From the NCBI GenBank assembly GCA_902728285.1, contig CACVBU010001012.1:485193-549192 (forward strand): 64,000 nucleotides of DNA, in the 5' to 3' direction. This document shows positions 59,581 to 64,000 of the stretch, piece by piece (position 1 is the stretch's first letter; every line of letters starts with the position of its first letter). The stretch comes from Clytia hemisphaerica. Lineage: Eukaryota > Cnidaria > Hydrozoa > Leptothecata > Clytiidae. The position numbers and the translations under genes are program-made. The notes under the pieces are model-generated. The model ran no database searches. It was given only the letters and a program-made list of their open reading frames with translations, and was not told where the DNA came from.

Positions 59581-59788
59581 GGGGGGTGGAAAATGGACTT
59601 TGAAAAACCCTAAAAAGGGTCAAAATGGACTAAATTTAGGCTTTTTAGAGTAAAACAAGAAACTTTTCTTTTGGGAGCTGGGAATTTTTTCAAAAATTGA
59701 TAAACGGGGGGGTCCTAATAACGTCCGGGGGGTTGGAAAAAAATCTAAAAATTAACAAGCGGGGGGGGGCCGTTTATTTGGCACCTGT
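59445..59788. mobile_element. MITE with G-runs, relative of 48943-49258
   Basis: CTCTTAGGTGCCAAATAAACG at the left, CGTTTATTTGGCACC at the right. The interior has G runs of 7-41 bases separated by AATAAAC and TTCGAAA. Outermost bases of the right end have diverged. It includes an uninterrupted run of 41 G (59539-59579). Confidence 0.8.
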
Positions 59789-59995
59789 ATTCTTCTTCTT
59801 TACCCTCCTCCCTTAATTACTAGGCAGCCGAGAGTAAAAGCCAACTATCAAACGCTTTTTTCGCTAATGGAGGCATTTCTTTGGAGATTTTGCAAATGAC
59901 AAGCTACGGGATGAGGTTTAAAAACTTCCAAAACTGCATTCCGCAATTTAAAAAAATGTCATCTCCACCAACAATTAAAGTCAAACGTATTTCTG

Positions 59996-60571
59996 TCATT
60001 GGAGTTTCCCATATTTGTTGAATTTATTCAAACTTGGCAATGAAACACTGGAAGTCAGAGAAGCCCCCAATATTGGTGGCAGCGATAAATTGTCTGAAGA
60101 TTTAGCTGGTTTCGTTGGCTCAGCGTTGACGCTAATATTGTTCAATTTTGGTAAAAATCCATGCGAATTACGATATCGTTTTTCGTTTACTGAATTTTCC
60201 ATTTCTTGCTCGCTTTTATAAATAAAAGTCTCGTGTGTTATTGCAGTGTCTCGCGTTTTCGATTTCTTTTTGCGTCGTTTTTTCAATTTTCCGTTTTTCT
60301 GTTTATGATGTTGATGGTTCGACGCTTCTGTGATTTTCTCCTCCATTAAAAGTTCGTCTGTCAATTCGCCGTACTCGAACCCTTCACTCGTTTTAAGGGA
60401 AGTTTGTAAAAGTTTTTCTTGAAATCGTTTCGAATCTTTCTCGATCATTCTCAAGTTGTTTTTCTCTTGGCGACGATAAACATCAAGTCTTTGTTTCAAA
60501 ATATTTTCTTCAATCAGATTGTAAGCTTTCACTTTAGGAGAAAATTCACTGGCCAGCAATTTCGGAATCAT
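59996..60571 (-). CDS. Unrecognised 191-aa basic, coiled-coil protein
   Basis: ORF of 191 aa from ATG at 60571; an in-frame TAG directly precedes the ATG, supporting this start. Residues about 15-60 (AYNLIEENILKQRLDVYRRQ onward) are strongly helical and charged, likely coiled coil. Residues 90-110 are very basic (KLKKRRKKKSK), a possible nuclear or nucleolar signal. The C-terminus has two related SLPP/SLPS motifs. The composition is not that of a random AT-rich ORF, and no frame interruptions occur. I do not recognise a family. A TTTTCAG just upstream on this strand could be a splice acceptor, so a 5' untranslated exon is possible. Confidence 0.5.
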   Translation of the reverse strand: MIPKLLASEFSPKVKAYNLIEENILKQRLDVYRRQEKNNLRMIEKDSKRFQEKLLQTSLKTSEGFEYGELTDELLMEEKITEASNHQHHKQKNGKLKKRRKKKSKTRDTAITHETFIYKSEQEMENSVNEKRYRNSHGFLPKLNNISVNAEPTKPAKSSDNLSLPPILGASLTSSVSLPSLNKFNKYGKLQ

Positions 60572-61042
60572 CTAACCGAATTGCAATACAGCATTTTTTT
60601 TATTCTGAAAAGAAGAGAATTGTGAGATATTTAATTCCAAGCAGCATGATTGGCCATTTCAACCCTGCTATTTCTCAAAATACTTACCCTTTTTCTTTCA
60701 AAACAAAATAATAATCATAATCAAGTTAGAAAACTCGACGAAATTTTCAAAAAATTCTTCTCTCATTTCTTCGCAATTCCAAATAAACTGTGTGATTCAT
60801 CATTTAGAACTGGTCAGAGACTTTTAAAGAAAAACATCTCAAAAATGTGATACTTTCGAAAATGCCATCAATTAAATGCCAAAAAATATCGATAAAAACA
60901 ACAAGAGAAAAAAAGTCCACTTAACAAAAATATAACGATATATTATATCTTTCACCTCGTTAAGGTAAAATTTTATCACCATCACATGTCTCATTTCTTC
61001 GCAATTCAAAACAAAAACCGTCGCATTCATACTCGTGTATCA

Positions 61043-61334
61043 GACACTGTTTTCTTTTATAAGAGCAGTTTCATAAGAACAATGAGGCTCAAAATCACCA
61101 AAAAATAAGAACAATTAAAAAACTGAGCCTTAAATTACTCAATTTCAAGCAATTTAGGGGTGGAAAGCAGGTGAAAGTAGTAAAATTGGGTATAACGACC
61201 TAAAATACACCCTTTCAAGTAAAAAAAAAATTGGAAATAAGAACAGGATAAGAACAATTTTAGGCTCAAAGTTCCAAAAAAAATAAGAACAGCCGAGTCT
61301 TAGAAAAATTTTATTGGCTCAAAGAAAAGTGTAC
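61043..61334. mobile_element. Diverged TACAC-type MITE with AAGAACA word
   Basis: ACACTGTTTTCTTTTATAAG at the left, AAAGAAAAGTGTAC at the right. The interior repeats AAGAACAAT and GAGGCTCAAAATCACC, the latter also in 48282-48671. Confidence 0.55.
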
Positions 61335-61954
61335 TTTATCAGAAAAATTTGCTGAAAATATTCGTCGGCAAAAGTGCAGATTTTTTATCAATGAAATTGT
61401 GAGTATGTGACTGATGATCTTTTTATCAAAAAGGTAGGAACAATCACAACCAATCCTCGTGGTATATCTATCCTTTTTACCACTCATCAGAAATCATCAG
61501 AAAAGAGCTTACCACTACCAGCGACAATTATCCAAGTCTCCTCTCGGAAACGATTATACAGAAAAACAAAAACACACACAGTCAATCTGAGAAGGAAACG
61601 AGTGTCTTTTACTTACACTGTTCACAAGAACAAACATCAAAACCACTATCCGAACACCAAGCACCAAAAAGTAAATAAGGGCGTGTGGAAAGGAGTGGAA
61701 TCTCATGAATAGAGACATAAAGATGGTAATCGCGTCTACTTCCATCCTCAGTTGAGTGTGCTACAAACTTCGTTTACTCAAACCAAGCAAACAAACTGCA
61801 TTCAACAGAGCTGTGGTCAAAACGGCCTCCAAAAGGGGCAGAATTAAAAAACCACCGATTTGCAACATAAAACATCCGCTTGGCGACAACAAAAATTATC
61901 ATTCTTATGTTTTATCGAACAACTAAAACAAAACTATAACTTTACCCTATAGGA

Positions 61955-62200
61955 GGTCCCCCAGCGGTAACTCTGATTACGATATCACGCAATTTTTTGT
62001 CTTCAATCACGATCACGCAAATCAACAAAAAAATTGGACAATCACGCATCCTTTTGAAAAAGTCAAAATCACGTATCACGACTCAAAAATCTTTCAAATC
62101 ACGATAAAATTGACCTCTCATCACGCAATCACGAAGAAAAAATTACCAAATCACGTAATCACGCTGCAAAAAAGTCTCTATCACGTCATCACGTGAGACT
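61955..62200. repeat. One arm of a TCACG-word element
   Basis: It starts GGAGGTCCCCCAGCGG, like the right end of 816-4391 read in reverse (GAGGCCCCCCAGTCG), then ATCACG / TCACGCAATCACG about 17 times to CACGTGAG. No matching second end found in the window. Confidence 0.5.
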
Positions 62201-62254
62201 GACACCATCCATTCTCTTTATATCCAATCCTTCCACTTCTATCTCCTCGAGATT

Positions 62255-62578
62255 ATGTGGAATCCCAAAAAAAGTGAACAAAGAAACCAAGTGAATAAGA
62301 GACCGAAAATACTAACTCAAATCTACTGCAGTGAAAACAACCCAACTTCTTTGGCACTAACTAAATCGAAAGTTTCTAGCAAGAAACATACAAGAAATTG
62401 TGTGGATCAATCCAAACTGTCAGTTCTAGATGACAATTTCAGAAGAAATAAAAAGAAAAATTGTCCCAAGTGCCATAACAGTGACCTTAGAGTGATTAAA
62501 ACAGACCACTCGTGTTGTTTTGTTTCAAAATACAAACTGACAGTGCCTGTCCAACGAAAGAACATGATCCCTGGCTAA
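62255..62578 (+). CDS. Weak candidate: 107-aa lysine-rich ORF with a CPKC motif
   Basis: ORF of 107 aa ending in TAA at 62576-62578. It is Lys/Asn-rich and contains a CPKC followed by a CC pair, which could suggest a small zinc-binding knuckle. The frame is open upstream of the ATG, so this might be a 3' exon. A second open frame at 61407-61712 (no clear ATG) lies 540 bp upstream on the same strand. No homology recognised; it could be a chance ORF in AT-rich DNA. Confidence 0.25.
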   Translation: MWNPKKSEQRNQVNKRPKILTQIYCSENNPTSLALTKSKVSSKKHTRNCVDQSKLSVLDDNFRRNKKKNCPKCHNSDLRVIKTDHSCCFVSKYKLTVPVQRKNMIPG

Positions 62579-64000
62579 TACCTTGGACGATTCTTTAAGT
62601 ATTAGTAATAGAGAGGCATTAAACTACATCTTAATCTCAAATTTTGGCTGGAAGAAAATTTGATCCTCACAGTGAAATGGCGAAAGCACGTCTCAAACAT
62701 CACGTCAAACTTTTAATAAAATTTACAAAATCGCTGAAATTGTTTGGTGAACGATATATGACCATGAAATTTTATCCCATATTGATATTGTCACGATAAA
62801 ACATGCAGCGCTTTAATGTTCAAATGTTCAATAACTTATTATACAGCGTGTACAGCTTGATGTGAAACAGACCTATGGTCAAAGGTACAAAAGGTACATC
62901 AACAAAACATGAAATAGAAATCCTCCTCACCGAGGACTTTTTTTCAAGAATTTGAAACTCAACACCACGTTCAACAAAATAAAAATTGTTACATTTGAAA
63001 CTTCCTGTTCAAATTTTTCAATGTTTGAGTGATAAACCATTTTTGTTTTCTTAAATCCGTGGAACAAAAGGGGTCCTACCAAGTTTGAATTCAGGAACTT
63101 CTGAAACTGTTTTTCAAAAGATTTCTTTGTCATTACTCTTTTCTCAGACGTTTGCAACCTGAATACAAAAAATGTATCAACACCTTTCAAAGAAAAGCTT
63201 TGTATTGACCAAACTGACGTTAACATGAAAATCAAATTTCAAGAAAATTTACAGTATCGTTCTAAAACAACAGTTGAATAAATAATGACGTCATCAAGGC
63301 CATTTTGTACAGTCGAAAGTTCAGAATGGGGAAAAGCAATAATAAAGGCTAGACATTTATTAAAATGTTTTTGAACCAACAAAGGTACTAATAGGTGACT
63401 AAATGTTCCACCTAATCAAAATACACGGGACACCAAAACGAACGAAATAAATAAAATAGTCTCTATCAAACAGGGGTGGCAGAGCGATCAGTACTAAAAT
63501 CTCATCTGATACAAGGGTGTTTATTAACAGTATTGTAAAATAGCAAAAAATGTACCATTGTGTTGAAACAGGGGGTGTTAACACCCCCTGGTTGAAAGGG
63601 TACCGAATACTAAAATTACCATGGGTGTTTACTAAAATATCAAATAGTACATCGGTACGAAAGACTTTCTAGTTTAATTGGGCCACGAAAACGAAAGATT
63701 GGATGGTCTCCACCGCGTCGTTTTTGATTCAAGATTTTGGAGTTTCCCAAACGGCAATTCGCCGGTCTCCTTCATTTAAGGACAACAAAGTGCAATAAAT
63801 ATATAGCTCGTCAAGAAATCCTTAATGATTTCTAAAACAAATCAACCAAATTTTAAATCAACCTCGTAACAATTCTCCTTGTTAACAAACTGGTAATACT
63901 TTTCATCAAGAATTTTTGGCAAATTTGAACTAAAACGTACAACAGCAAACAAAGAGTGCCAATATATACAAAAGCCCCCCAAAAGTACACTTTCTCTCAC
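62579..64000. other. Nothing recognised except a fused-end palindrome
   Basis: A 22-bp perfect palindrome of CAGGGGGTGTT and its reverse complement is at 63569-63590. Otherwise AT-rich with only short ORFs. Confidence 0.4.

Overview
The window is AT-rich, intron-rich nuclear DNA from an animal, most likely an early-branching invertebrate. A cnidarian is my best guess; a sponge or another invertebrate is not excluded. The basis is two heavily spliced orthologues of vertebrate genes (ARMC9 with 25 exons, the telomere protein RAP1/TERF2IP with 11), five intronless 7TM receptor genes, a DIRS-type retrotransposon, a probable Helitron, tRNA-derived SINEs and a very high density of inverted-repeat elements.

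Layout. 1-5.4 kb is a repeat-only upstream region: a nested set of inverted-repeat elements at 485-4391. 5,413-47,078 (+) is ARMC9, reconstructed exon by exon; all splice phases agree and the coding length is 2,394 bp (797 aa). Its intron 13 is about 19.9 kb and holds four receptor genes (12.65, 15.56, 18.68 and 21.07 kb, two on each strand), a stray dynein-2 heavy chain exon, and a transposon nest: a Helitron-like element (22,423-31,196) containing a DIRS element (25,052-30,567) whose pol gene is split by a 793-bp minisatellite-bearing element (27,369-28,161). Introns 16-24 are packed with further inverted-repeat elements. 47,849-53,284 (+) is RAP1, with BRCT and Myb domains and an unusual SQ-rich segment. 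53,509-54,534 (-) is a fifth receptor, tail to tail with RAP1. 55-64 kb is repeat-rich; only one convincing ORF (59,996-60,571, -) and one weak candidate (62,255-62,578, +) were found.

The host genes do not form an obvious pathway: ARMC9 and the dynein-2 fragment belong to ciliary biology, RAP1 to telomeres, and the receptors are lineage-specific. The most unusual feature is the transposon landscape. At least fifteen elements share one design: short terminal inverted repeats, often with G/C runs, enclosing a short word reiterated many times in opposite orientation on the two arms, with a different word in each family. Several have target-site duplications readable by eye.
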